Shown here: positions 16,111-24,345 of the stretch, piece after piece
Position numbering within the stretch: the first letter of the stretch is position 1
Layout: every line of letters begins with the position of its first letter
Assembly: GCA_016872835.1 (NCBI GenBank)
Contig: VGYX01000014.1
Span: 1-64,000 of the forward strand
Source of the DNA: Planctomycetota bacterium
GTDB taxonomy: Bacteria; Planctomycetota; Phycisphaerae; Phycisphaerales; SM1A02
Reading direction: 5' to 3'
Length of the DNA stretch: 64,000 nucleotides
Made by a program: the position numbers and the translations under genes
The notes under the pieces: generated by a model
What the model saw: only the letters and a program-made list of their open reading frames with translations
Database searches by the model: none
What the model was told of the DNA's origin: nothing

Positions 16111-17385
16111 ATGAGTGCCGTCACACCCATCGAGATCCGCAAGGACAGCGACCCGCGTCGCCAGCGACTGGGGCGCGTCGTGAGCTACGCGTCGTTCGCG
16201 GCTGCACTGCTCAGCCTGTTCGTGGTGTGGAACCAGCTGCAGCGCTATCCGCGCACCGACGACGCCTATCTGCGCGCGAACACGATCGGCATGGCACCAC
16301 GGGTGTACGGGCAGATCGTGGAACTGCCCATCCGCGACAACCAGTTCGTGAAGACGGGCGAGGTGCTGTATCGCATCGACCCACGGCCGTACGAGGTCGC
16401 GATGGCGCGAGCCGAGGCGAACCTGGCACTCGTCGACTTCGAGGTGCGCGCGCTGAACGACGCGGTGCAGGTGGCCGAAGCCCACGTGGCCACCAGCAAC
16501 GCCGACGTGGCGAAGTCGCAGGCCGACATCGTGCGCCGCAAGGCCGACGTGAAGGCGGCGCAGGCGCGCGCCGACTATGCGGCCGACTATCTCGGGCGCA
16601 TCAAGCCGCTGCTTGAGCAGCAGTTCGTGACAGCCGATCGTGTGGCGCTTGCCGAAAGCGATCTGCAGGCCGCCAAGGCGAACGTGGCGGCGGCCGAGGC
16701 GGCGGTGGCCAACGCCGACGCGGCGTTGATCGCCGCACAGGCCGCGGTGGTGAGTGCCGAGGCCGAAGTGAAACGGTCGCGCAATGCGCTTGCACAGGTC
16801 GGTGACGTGAACGCGCGCGTGGCGGCGGCGAAGGTGGAGATCGACGAGGCGCGCCTGAACCTGCAGTACTGCGAGGTGCTCGCGCCGATCGACGGCTGGG
16901 TGACCAACCTGAACACGAATGTGGGCGCCTTCGTGAAGGTGGGCGACAACCTCTTCTCGATCGTGCAGAACACCGAGTGGTGGGTGATGGCGAATTTCCT
17001 CGAGACCGAGATCGAGCAGATCCGCGTGGGACAGGAAGTGGCGGTCTACATCTACGCGTATCCGGGCCATCGCTTCCGCGGCACGGTGCAGGGCATCGGC
17101 TGGGCGCTCTATCAGCCCAACGGTGCCACACAGCAGACGCTGCCGGATGTGAAGCCGACCCTGAACTGGGTGCGCCTTGCGCAGCGCTTCCCCGTGCGCA
17201 TCACCATGGAACCCTTCGACCCGAAGTACCCCTATCGCATGGGCGGAACGGTGACGGCGATCGTAAAGACCGAAGGGCGCGATCCGATCCTTGAGCAACT
17301 GGGCCTGATCGGCTCGCCGTTCGGCAAGGCCGCCGGCCCGTTCCCCGCGTCGGGTTCAGGTCCGACGCTGCTTCCCACGAAGTGA
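16111..17385 (+). CDS. HlyD/EmrA-type membrane fusion protein (MdtN-like)
   Basis: A 424-residue periplasmic adaptor anchored by one helix near residues 20-40 (SYASFAAALLSLFVVW). The first lipoyl half follows (YPRTDDAYLRANTIGMAPRV, GQIVELPIRDNQFVKTGEVL), then an Ala-rich coiled coil, the second lipoyl half (LQYCEVLAPIDGWVTNLN) and a beta barrel (YIYAYPGHRFRGTVQGIG). Such proteins join inner-membrane pumps to an outer-membrane channel. Here the partners are the FUSC protein upstream and the TolC-like protein on the opposite strand. Confidence 0.88.
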   Translation: MSAVTPIEIRKDSDPRRQRLGRVVSYASFAAALLSLFVVWNQLQRYPRTDDAYLRANTIGMAPRVYGQIVELPIRDNQFVKTGEVLYRIDPRPYEVAMARAEANLALVDFEVRALNDAVQVAEAHVATSNADVAKSQADIVRRKADVKAAQARADYAADYLGRIKPLLEQQFVTADRVALAESDLQAAKANVAAAEAAVANADAALIAAQAAVVSAEAEVKRSRNALAQVGDVNARVAAAKVEIDEARLNLQYCEVLAPIDGWVTNLNTNVGAFVKVGDNLFSIVQNTEWWVMANFLETEIEQIRVGQEVAVYIYAYPGHRFRGTVQGIGWALYQPNGATQQTLPDVKPTLNWVRLAQRFPVRITMEPFDPKYPYRMGGTVTAIVKTEGRDPILEQLGLIGSPFGKAAGPFPASGSGPTLLPTK

Positions 17386-17388
17386 CGG

Positions 17389-19002
17389 TCAGCGAACCTC
17401 GCCCGGGCCGCCGCCCGAGGCGAAGAGCAGCGCGGCGCTCGACGAAAGCAGGCTTGAACGGCTCTCGATGCGCTGTGCACGCGCGAGCGACAGGTCGCGC
17501 TCGGCATCGAGCAGTTCGGGCAGCGTGGTGAGCCCGAGCTCGTAGGCCTTCTTCACCGACTCGAAGGCGTCGATCGAGGCGACCAGTTGCGCCTTGGCGG
17601 CGTCGTATTGCGCGCGATCGCTCTGCAGGGTGTAGTAGGCGCGCCAGACCTCGTCGGCGGCGTCCAGGCGCGCCTTCGCGAGCTTCGCGCTGGCCGCCGC
17701 GCGGTTCGCGGTCGCCTCGGCGAGGGCGGCGTCGCGCGCACCATCATCGAAGAGCAACCACCGACCACCGACATACGCGGAGCCGGCGAAGCCCCAGCCC
17801 TGCCCCTCGATGGAAAATCCGGGCGTGTCGAAGTTGAGCCAGTTCTCGCCGGCGGTGCCGCGCGCCACCACCTCGGGCAGGTAGTCGGCCTGCGCGCGAC
17901 GCATCTCGGCCTCTCGCGCACGAACCTCGAGCACGGCGGCGGCGAGATCGGGTCGACGCGCAAGCGCCTGATCGATGATGCCATCGATACCGGCAGTGAG
18001 GATCTCGGGCACCTCCGTCTCGGGCGTGGGATCGATCGGCAGCGCGACACTCGCCGGAATGCCCACACTGGTGCGAAGGTCGCCCTCGGCGAGCAGCACG
18101 CCGCTGCGGCGCTTTTCCAGCTGATAGAGCGCTTCGGCATAGGCCTGCCGCGCGACCAGCATGTCGGGCCGCGTGGCAAGACCGAGGGCCAGGCGCGCTT
18201 CGGTCGCCTTCAGCACGCTGCGTGCGGCGATCACGTCCTGCTCGGCCGCGGTCCGCAGGCCAAGGGCGCCTTCGAGCCTGAAGTACGACTTCTGCACGGC
18301 GAACACGGTGCGCTGGATCGTGCGGTCGTGCGACATGTTGGCCGCGGCGAGTTCCGCGCGCGAGCGATCGGTGTCGGCGTCGCGGCGGCCGAAGTCGAGC
18401 AACAGCCATGACGCGTACACCTGTGGCGAGAACAGCGCTTCACGATCGGGAAGCGGCTCTGGCGTCTGCGACAGGAACGGCTCCTGCGAGTAGCTCATGC
18501 CCACCTCGACCCCGATCTGCGGACCGTACGCGGCGAGCACCTTCTGCTCACGAGCGGCGGCGGCGCGCGCACGATGCCACGACTCGCGCGTGGACGGATT
18601 CGCATCGAGCGCCATCGCGGCAAGATCCGGAAGGCCCCAGATGCGTTCGATGCCAGGGCCGGGGCCGTCGATCTGCTCCTGCTCCCCGCGCGCCTCGGCC
18701 TGCATCGCCTGCGACTCGACCGCGCTGTCGATGCCCCGACGGATGGCCGCCGCCTGCTCGTCATCATTCCGGCGGCCAAGCGCCTTGAGTCGCGCGACCA
18801 TGGAGTTCGGGTCGTCCGTGGAAACGGGCCGCGACGGCTGCGCGGCACTGTCGGCGACGGCGGCGTCGATCTTCCGCTCCGCGTCGGCCAAGCCGTCATC
18901 CCACAGATCGGATCGTTGCCGGCATGCCGCCGACACCATCAGCGCAAGCGCGATGCTGCTTGCGGCGCGGCGTCCTGCCGAATGGGGTGGCCTTTCTGGC
19001 AC
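17389..19002 (-). CDS. TolC/OprM-family outer-membrane efflux lipoprotein (MdtP-like)
   Basis: A 537-residue channel protein, the outer-membrane part of a tripartite efflux pump. The signal ends VSAAC, so it is a lipoprotein. The long helical repeats typical of OEP domains occur twice, for example DIIAARSVLKATEARLALGL and YDAAKAQLVASIDAFESVKK with LGLTTLPELLDAERDL near the end. The GTG at 19002 is preferred: TATATT (19010-19015) lies seven bases upstream. It converges with the MdtN-like gene, leaving three bases between stops, so the channel is controlled separately from its likely partners. A region rich in Glu and Arg (residues 40-110) precedes the first OEP domain. Confidence 0.85.
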   Translation of the reverse strand: MPERPPHSAGRRAASSIALALMVSAACRQRSDLWDDGLADAERKIDAAVADSAAQPSRPVSTDDPNSMVARLKALGRRNDDEQAAAIRRGIDSAVESQAMQAEARGEQEQIDGPGPGIERIWGLPDLAAMALDANPSTRESWHRARAAAAREQKVLAAYGPQIGVEVGMSYSQEPFLSQTPEPLPDREALFSPQVYASWLLLDFGRRDADTDRSRAELAAANMSHDRTIQRTVFAVQKSYFRLEGALGLRTAAEQDVIAARSVLKATEARLALGLATRPDMLVARQAYAEALYQLEKRRSGVLLAEGDLRTSVGIPASVALPIDPTPETEVPEILTAGIDGIIDQALARRPDLAAAVLEVRAREAEMRRAQADYLPEVVARGTAGENWLNFDTPGFSIEGQGWGFAGSAYVGGRWLLFDDGARDAALAEATANRAAASAKLAKARLDAADEVWRAYYTLQSDRAQYDAAKAQLVASIDAFESVKKAYELGLTTLPELLDAERDLSLARAQRIESRSSLLSSSAALLFASGGGPGEVR

Positions 19003-19009
19003 GATCGGC

Positions 19010-19015
19010 AATATA
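19010..19015 (-). promoter_or_regulatory. -10 box for the TolC-like gene
   Basis: TATATT on the minus strand lies exactly seven bases before the GTG at 19002 and supports a leaderless GTG start. Confidence 0.5.
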
Positions 19016-19181
19016 CGCCCGCGATCGGCCTGCTCGGCAAGCCGGCGGGCGTGGCTCAGGACTTCTTGCCAGGTTCCACGTCGGCGACGACGGGCGGGAA
19101 ACCATTGAGTTGCCGCCAGATCTCCTGCCACAGTGGGACCAACCGCAGCCACACCCAGCCCTTCCTGCGCATACTCGGAGA

Positions 19182-20891
19182 TCAGCAGTCGGATGCGTCA
19201 CCGGTCTGTGAGCGGCAGGCCGCGACGGCCTCTTCCCACGCCTGGCGGCATTCCGCGGGCACCATCTCCAGCACACCCAACATCTGCAGCGCGGCCAGCA
19301 GCGACGCCGCATCCATGCCCCGGTAGACCACCGTTGCATCCACGATCGGCTTGCCCAAGATCGCCTCCAACTGCGTCTGCGAATACGTGGGCTTCACGGC
19401 GGCGGTCGACTGGGTTCCGTACTGATTCAGGTTGCTGGCGAAGATGCCGGCGGCGCTCACGGGCAGGAAGTCCTCGTATCGAAGGCCCTCGACCTGAAGC
19501 ATGCCCGCGTGCAGCAACTCGGTGATGTCCGCGCTCTTCAGCGTGCCTCGCGCCGCCACCCCCTTCGGCGTGACCGCGTAGCGGCCGAACACGAGCGCTT
19601 GGGCAAGCAGCGCGGGCAGCGTCTTCGGAAACGGCGCGAAGGGTGTCGCGTACGCGGCCTCGTAGGCCGCGAAGTCGCGTGCAGGAAGCGATGGATCGCG
19701 CTCACGCATGGCTTCGGCCTGTATCAGGCAGTCGTCGTACAGCGTGCGTCCCTTCGGCGTGGTCGCGTAGCCGCGCTCCTCGATCTCGCCGAAGCGCGCG
19801 GTGTGCACCGTGTCCACGATCGAGCCATCCGACTGGCGGAACTGCACCGGCTCGGTGAGCGCCTTGTAGGCGTCCTGGCGAAGCAGGATGGGCGTGTCCT
19901 CGCTCGGACCCTCGGTGGAGTCCTTGAAACCGGCGTGCTTGAGCCTGGCCAGCTGGAAGGGTTCGCCGCGGAAGGTGCCGACCAGCGCGTCGACCCAGCG
20001 GCCGATGTCCGCCGTCGCGACCACACCCGACTGGTACGAGTCGATCTCGGCATGGCTCAGATGCTTGAAATGCAGGCGCAGCCAGTCGCGATCGGCCGTC
20101 TTGCATAGGCGCGCCATCACGAGCGTGGCGCGGGAACGGAACTCCGGCTCATCCAGTTCCCCGAGACACCGCTTCATCGATGCCACATAGAGATCCAGAC
20201 AGAACGTGTTGGGCGTGAGGTGATTCAGGTGGTGCGACTCGAAGCAGGCGATGTCCGCCGCGATCTTGAACCCGGTCCGGCAGAGGTGCTCGTAGAGCGC
20301 GTGATCGCGCGCACGGCCAGTCCAGCGGAAGATGCGACCGGTCGCCTCGCCGATGAGCGCCTCGAAGTCCTCGCGCGCAAGACCGTCCTGTCGCTCACAG
20401 CGCTCGATCAGCTCCTTCGCCCGCTCCGAGAACACCTGACGCGTGGCCAGCAGCGACTCGATGCGCTCGCGGGTCTGCGGATCGAAGTAGTCCGTCATCA
20501 GGAGCGAGGTGAACACGCGATGCTCGGGACGCACGACGGAGCGGAAGGCGGTGGCGATGATCGGCTGGCTCTTGGAGCCCACCGCGGTCATGTCGTAGAA
20601 GTTGTGCGGCTCCATCGCGAAGCAGCCGAAGAACCGACCGATCCAGCGGTACTCGTCGGGACGGCCGATGCGGATCGCACCGTGTCGCTCGCCGCTGGTC
20701 CGGTCGAGCTGCGCCTCGCTGATCGCGAATCCGACATGCAACTTTCCTGCCAGTTCGCACACGGTGCGGTTGCACGCCCGGTTGACCAGCAGGCTGCGGT
20801 CGTACATGGGCACTTCGCGGGCGAACAGCGCGGAAAGTTCCGCGAACAGGCGGTTCTGCATCTCGACGCGGTCTGCGAACGGTCCGGACAT
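19182..20891 (-). CDS. DUF1338 enzyme, 2-oxoadipate dioxygenase/decarboxylase-like
   Basis: A 569-residue protein of the DUF1338 family. Characterised members (HglS) are Fe(II) enzymes that turn 2-oxoadipate into D-2-hydroxyglutarate in lysine breakdown. Visible family segments are FESHHLNHLTPNT near residue 222, with a metal-ligand histidine, FRQSDGSIVDTVHTARFGEIEERG, GRYAVTPKG and YEDFLPVSAAGIFASNL near the C-terminus. AAGGAG lies eight bases before the ATG at 20891, a proper Shine-Dalgarno. It is divergent from tyrA with a 38-bp gap. No other lysine-degradation gene is in the window, so the substrate is inferred from the family only. Confidence 0.82.
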   Translation of the reverse strand: MSGPFADRVEMQNRLFAELSALFAREVPMYDRSLLVNRACNRTVCELAGKLHVGFAISEAQLDRTSGERHGAIRIGRPDEYRWIGRFFGCFAMEPHNFYDMTAVGSKSQPIIATAFRSVVRPEHRVFTSLLMTDYFDPQTRERIESLLATRQVFSERAKELIERCERQDGLAREDFEALIGEATGRIFRWTGRARDHALYEHLCRTGFKIAADIACFESHHLNHLTPNTFCLDLYVASMKRCLGELDEPEFRSRATLVMARLCKTADRDWLRLHFKHLSHAEIDSYQSGVVATADIGRWVDALVGTFRGEPFQLARLKHAGFKDSTEGPSEDTPILLRQDAYKALTEPVQFRQSDGSIVDTVHTARFGEIEERGYATTPKGRTLYDDCLIQAEAMRERDPSLPARDFAAYEAAYATPFAPFPKTLPALLAQALVFGRYAVTPKGVAARGTLKSADITELLHAGMLQVEGLRYEDFLPVSAAGIFASNLNQYGTQSTAAVKPTYSQTQLEAILGKPIVDATVVYRGMDAASLLAALQMLGVLEMVPAECRQAWEEAVAACRSQTGDASDC

Positions 20892-20929
20892 GGGTCGCTC
20901 CTTCGTCAGACTTTACACTCGTCGGTGCC

Positions 20930-22012
20930 ATGGCCGAGGAAAACCTTGACGACGTCCGCCGGCGAATCCGCGAGATGGACGGGCAGATTCTCGGATTGGC
21001 CGCCGAACGGCAGCGTCTGGCCCGCGAGGTCGGCGAGATCAAGCGCCGCGTCGGCATCGCCACGGTCGATTACGCACAGGAACGCGCGGTTCTGGAGCGG
21101 GCCCGGGCCACGGCGCAGGAACGTGGGCTTGATCCGTCGATCGCCGAGGACCTGCTGGCCCGTCTGATCCGCGCCTCGGTGAACGCGCAGGATCAGGACA
21201 GCATCCGCTTCAGTGCGGCGGGGGCGGGACAATCTGTGGTCGTGGTGGGCGGCGAAGGACGCATGGGACGCTGGATGCAGCAGTTCCTGTCCGCAGGCGG
21301 TTTTCGCGTTGCCTCGCTCGACAGCGCGGCGACCGCGGAATCGCAGGCCCAGGGTCGTGCCGCGCTGGCAAAGGCGGACCTCGTGCTGTGCTGCACCCCA
21401 CCTGCCGCGACGGCACAGCTGTACATGGAGTGGACCGCTCGTCCCCCTACCAGCGTGATCGCCGACATCGCCAGCATCAAGACACCGCTGATTCCGGCGA
21501 TTCGCAGGCTGCAGGCGGCTGGCGCGCACGTGGCGTCGATCCATCCGATGTTCGGCCCGTCGATCGCGCTGCTGCGCGACGCCGACGTGGTGCTGTGCGA
21601 CACGGGCGACGCCGCTGCGCTCGACGCGGTGGAACGACTCTTCCAACCGACGACTGCCCGGCTCGTCCGAATGCCGCTCGAGGCACACGACCGTCACATG
21701 GCCGACCTCCTGTCGCTGGCGCATGCGACGGCCATCGCCTTCGCGCTGGCGCTTCCCGAGCACGAGCACCCTGTGCGCAGCACGACCTTCGGCGCGCTGG
21801 AACGGCTCGCCGCGAACGTGGTGCGTGAGAGTCCCGACGTCTACTTCGAGATCCAGTCGCGCAATCCGCACTCCTTTGCGGCGCTGGAACGGCTCCGCAC
21901 CGCGGTGGATCGTGTCATGCATGCGGTGGCGACCGGTGACGCATCGGGCTTCGCGTCCCTTATGCGGGATGGCGCGTCGCGGACCGGTGATCGAACCGTG
22001 CCTGGCGCCTGA
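20930..22012 (+). CDS. tyrA: Chorismate mutase / prephenate dehydrogenase (T-protein)
   Basis: A 360-residue fusion for tyrosine synthesis. Residues 1-90 are an AroQ-type chorismate mutase: LDDVRRRIREMDGQILGLAA with catalytic arginine and KRRVG lysine positions. From about residue 100 the dehydrogenase begins with VVVVGGEGRMGRWM, the NAD-binding glycine loop, followed by IADIASIKTPLIPAI and SIHPMFGPS. The ATG follows TACACT ten bases upstream. This domain order matches the enteric T-protein. The C-terminal 20 residues are variable. Confidence 0.9.
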   Translation: MAEENLDDVRRRIREMDGQILGLAAERQRLAREVGEIKRRVGIATVDYAQERAVLERARATAQERGLDPSIAEDLLARLIRASVNAQDQDSIRFSAAGAGQSVVVVGGEGRMGRWMQQFLSAGGFRVASLDSAATAESQAQGRAALAKADLVLCCTPPAATAQLYMEWTARPPTSVIADIASIKTPLIPAIRRLQAAGAHVASIHPMFGPSIALLRDADVVLCDTGDAAALDAVERLFQPTTARLVRMPLEAHDRHMADLLSLAHATAIAFALALPEHEHPVRSTTFGALERLAANVVRESPDVYFEIQSRNPHSFAALERLRTAVDRVMHAVATGDASGFASLMRDGASRTGDRTVPGA

Positions 22013-22069
22013 AGAGGACGCCGGGCGCAGGTCGTTGCGTGTTCGGTCCACGCCCATGGCGTCGCGTGA

Positions 22070-22440
22070 GGATGCACCACCGCAGTGACCGTGCATCATC
22101 TTGGACATGTTGAAGATCGGCAGCAGCATGGCGCTGGCGATGCCGCCGACGATCACGCCTATGCCGACGATCGGCCAAGACAGCGAGCCCTGGTCCATCG
22201 TGCGGCGACCCATCTCGCTCCGCATCCATGCCCAGGCGCCAAAACCCAGGGCGATGACGCCCGGCACCTACAGCATCCAGCCCGTGCGGATGAACTCCGA
22301 GAGCCACAGCAGCACCTTGGTCGGCGTCGGCAGCGCATCGCCCCGCATCTTGAAGAGCGGTGCGAAGCGTGGCATCACCGACGTCATGATCACGCCCACG
22401 GCCAGCACCGCGACGCCCGCGATGTGATGCTTGGCCTGTG
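22070..22440 (-). pseudogene. Broken GspF/PilC-type secretion membrane protein
   Basis: The minus strand encodes AGVAVLAVGVIMTSVMP and RFAPLFKMRGDALPTPTKVL, the first membrane helix region of a type II secretion/type IV pilus F-family protein. The frame then meets TAG (22268-22270) and continues as VPGVIALGFGAWAWMRSEMG. It jumps directly to WPIVGIGVIVGGIASAMLLP and IFNMSKMMHG, which looks like the family's C-terminal helix. About 130 middle residues and the N-terminal domain are missing. A nonsense codon plus internal deletion mark it as a dead remnant. No intact gsp or pil gene is nearby. Confidence 0.6.
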
Positions 22441-22492
22441 TGAGCAGGTCGATACCGCCGGCCGCAACGCGGCGATCCTCCGGTTCGCTGCG

Positions 22493-22738
22493 ATGCGCAT
22501 CGGCGACGTGACGCGCATGTCCAAGGCAGGGCGCGCACTCACCCAGTGCCAGCCCGGCCGCTGCGACAGCTGGCTCCTTCTCGGCATGGCAGCGCTTGAG
22601 CGTGGCGATCGTGCCGAAGCGACCCGCCTGCTTCGCGAGGCTGCGGCTCGCGAACCCTGGCGCGAACTGCCTCGCAGGCTGCTTGCGCAGGTCGAGCAGC
22701 ACGAGGCCGGCGCGTACCGCGCACTCGCGCAGCCTTGA
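22493..22738 (+). pseudogene. Probable remnant of a helical-repeat (TPR-like) protein
   Basis: An 81-residue open frame, in which SWLLLGMAALERGDRAEATR and LLREAAAREPWRELPRRLLA look like a TPR-type helix pair and the C-terminus of a larger protein. Protein-like sequence seems to extend upstream of the ATG without a start (NAAILRFAAMRIGDV). It lies on the opposite strand from the GspF remnant. I read it as a 3' fragment; a real short gene is less likely because no ribosome site or promoter box precedes it. Confidence 0.4.
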
Positions 22739-22748
22739 ATTCACCGTG

Positions 22749-22795
22749 GATTTTGAGCCATTTTGGGGCAAAATACCCGTTTTGGGCTGAAAATC
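22749..22795. repeat. Large AT-rich inverted repeat
   Basis: The arms gattttgagcc (22749-22759) and ggctgaaaatc (22785-22795) pair at 10 of 11 positions, enclosing the smaller palindrome attttggggcaaaat. The stretch is far more AT-rich than its surroundings and lies between gene remnants and the gene at 22958. It could be a decayed terminator or the end of a lost element. Confidence 0.45.
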
Positions 22796-22957
22796 CGGCT
22801 GTCGAAGTTTGAGGCCATCGAATTTAGTGGGATTTTCTGGCCATTCCTGCCGACAAAGGTTTGTGCGGTGGATCCACGGTGGATCGCCTGCCCCGCCGCC
22901 CGGCGGAGCCGAGGCACGCCTCAAACGCGGGAAGGATCCCGCAACGGAGATCAGCGA

Positions 22958-23191
22958 ATGGATAGCTTCAAGGTCGTGAAGGGTTGGATTCGCGAGTTCG
23001 TGGATGTCGCCGTCCTGTTCGTGGCGGTGGGTGTGATGGTGCAGATCCTGTTTGGCAATAACGTGCCGTTCTTCAACAGCGTCACCACCAACCTGATGAA
23101 CTTCATCACGCAGCTTGGCAGCAACGGCCTCGTCGGCCTGATTGCCCTGTTCGTGATCGTGTGGGTGTTCCAGAAGGACAGGGCTCACTGA
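22958..23191 (+). CDS. Small two-helix membrane protein, unknown family
   Basis: A 77-residue protein with two hydrophobic stretches, VDVAVLFVAVGVMVQILFG and GLVGLIALFVIVWVF, joined by a polar loop, and a basic tail (QKDRAH). GGAG precedes the ATG at 22958 at about the right distance. A strong terminator at 23226 shows it is transcribed alone or as the end of a short unit. I do not recognise the family. It resembles small holin-like or channel-like proteins only in its topology. Confidence 0.65.
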   Translation: MDSFKVVKGWIREFVDVAVLFVAVGVMVQILFGNNVPFFNSVTTNLMNFITQLGSNGLVGLIALFVIVWVFQKDRAH

Positions 23192-23225
23192 GCCGGACTT
23201 CGCCGCACACGTTTGGATGACTGTG

Positions 23226-23252
23226 AAGGCCCCCCGATGTTCGGGGGGCCTT
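23226..23252 (+). terminator. Rho-independent terminator
   Basis: The 12-bp perfect arms aaggccccccga and tcggggggcctt have a 3-nt loop and a short T/C tail. They close the small membrane-protein gene. Confidence 0.88.
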
Positions 23253-23299
23253 CTGCTTTCTGGAGCCTCCCAGGAATCTCTCGCCCCTACTCTCTTGAG

Positions 23300-23659
23300 A
23301 TGGAACGGCTCTGGACACCTCTGCTCCTCGTTGGATCGAACCTGTTCATGACCTACGCCTGGTACGGGCACCTGCGTGACCTGAAGTCCAGCCCACTCTG
23401 GATCGCGATCCTGGTCTCCTGGGGGGTCGCCCTGCTGGAGTACACCCTGCAGGTGCCCGCGAACCGCATCGGATTCCAGCAGGCAGGCTGGTCGCTGCAG
23501 CAGCTGAAAGTGATGCAGGAAGTGATCACCATGGCGGTCTTCGCGGCCTTCGCCGTGCTGTACATACGGGAAAAAATCTCGATGAACTTCGTGTGGGCCG
23601 GCCTGTGCCTGGTGGGTGCGGCATGGTTCATGTTCCGAGATCTGAAGGCGCCCGCATGA
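23300..23659 (+). CDS. DUF486 membrane protein (DMT-like)
   Basis: A 119-residue protein with four helices, starting LLLVGSNLFMTYAWYGHL and including LWIAILVSWGVALLEYTLQV and MNFVWAGLCLVGAAWFMF. The motif EYTLQVPANRIG is a hallmark of the DUF486 family, a half-size relative of drug/metabolite transporters of unknown substrate. TACTCT lies six bases before the ATG. Its stop overlaps the next start (ATGA at 23656), so it is translated with the SerB-like phosphatase. Confidence 0.85.
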   Translation: MERLWTPLLLVGSNLFMTYAWYGHLRDLKSSPLWIAILVSWGVALLEYTLQVPANRIGFQQAGWSLQQLKVMQEVITMAVFAAFAVLYIREKISMNFVWAGLCLVGAAWFMFRDLKAPA

Positions 23660-24345
23660 GTGACACTGCCAACTGGATCTTCGACTTCGACAGCACATTC
23701 GTGCGTGTGGAGGCGCTGGACGAGCTGGCCGAGATCGCGCTGGCGGGCCGCGCGGACCGCGACACGTTGCTTGGGGCGATCCGGGAGATCACCAATCTGG
23801 GCATGGAGGGCCGCCTTGCGATCGACGAGAGTCTTCGTAGACGCATGAGCCTGCTGGCGATCCAGCCGGACATGTTGCCGAAACTCGTGCAGCGGCTGGT
23901 GGACAACCTGACGCCGAGTTTCGCGCGCGGCATGGGACAGCTGCGCTCGATGCGCGAGCGCGTCTGGATCGTCAGCGGCGGATTCCACGAGTGGATCGAC
24001 CCGGTGGCGGAAGCTGTGGGCCTGCGCCGCGACCGCGTGATCGCGAATCGCCTTCGAGCACGAGCGGATGGCCTGCTGGAGATCGATCCCGCGGCGTCAC
24101 CCTGCGCCATCGACGCAGGCAAGGCGCATGCGATCCGCGCGGCAGGCGTGCCGCGCCCGCGCGTGATGGTGGGCGATGGCATCACCGACTGGCAGGTTCG
24201 CGAACATGGCGCGTGTGAGCGCTTCGTCTGCCTGACCGAGGTGGTACGGCGTGAGCCCGTGGCCGCTCGGGCCGATGTCGTGGCGGCGAATCTGGACGAG
24301 GTGCTGGCCGCGGCGAGCGACCTGCGTGCGCCCGATCAGGGCTGA
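23656..24345 (+). CDS. serB: SerB-like HAD phosphatase
   Basis: A 229-residue HAD-IB hydrolase, probably phosphoserine phosphatase. Motif I is FDFDSTFVRVE near residue 10, with the nucleophile and acid aspartates and the DSTF-E pattern of SerB. Motif II is IVSGGF near 104, motif III the lysine of DAGKAH, and motif IV is VGDGITDWQ. The start overlaps the DUF486 stop by four bases. The 3' end overlaps the convergent HlyD-like gene by 10 bp. A related small-molecule phosphatase is the alternative. Confidence 0.8.
   Translation: MSDTANWIFDFDSTFVRVEALDELAEIALAGRADRDTLLGAIREITNLGMEGRLAIDESLRRRMSLLAIQPDMLPKLVQRLVDNLTPSFARGMGQLRSMRERVWIVSGGFHEWIDPVAEAVGLRRDRVIANRLRARADGLLEIDPAASPCAIDAGKAHAIRAAGVPRPRVMVGDGITDWQVREHGACERFVCLTEVVRREPVAARADVVAANLDEVLAAASDLRAPDQG

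Noticed and set aside
22958-23191. MscL mechanosensitive channel
   Set aside because: It has two helices and a similar FVDVAV segment, but is too short and lacks the MscL N-terminal and loop motifs.
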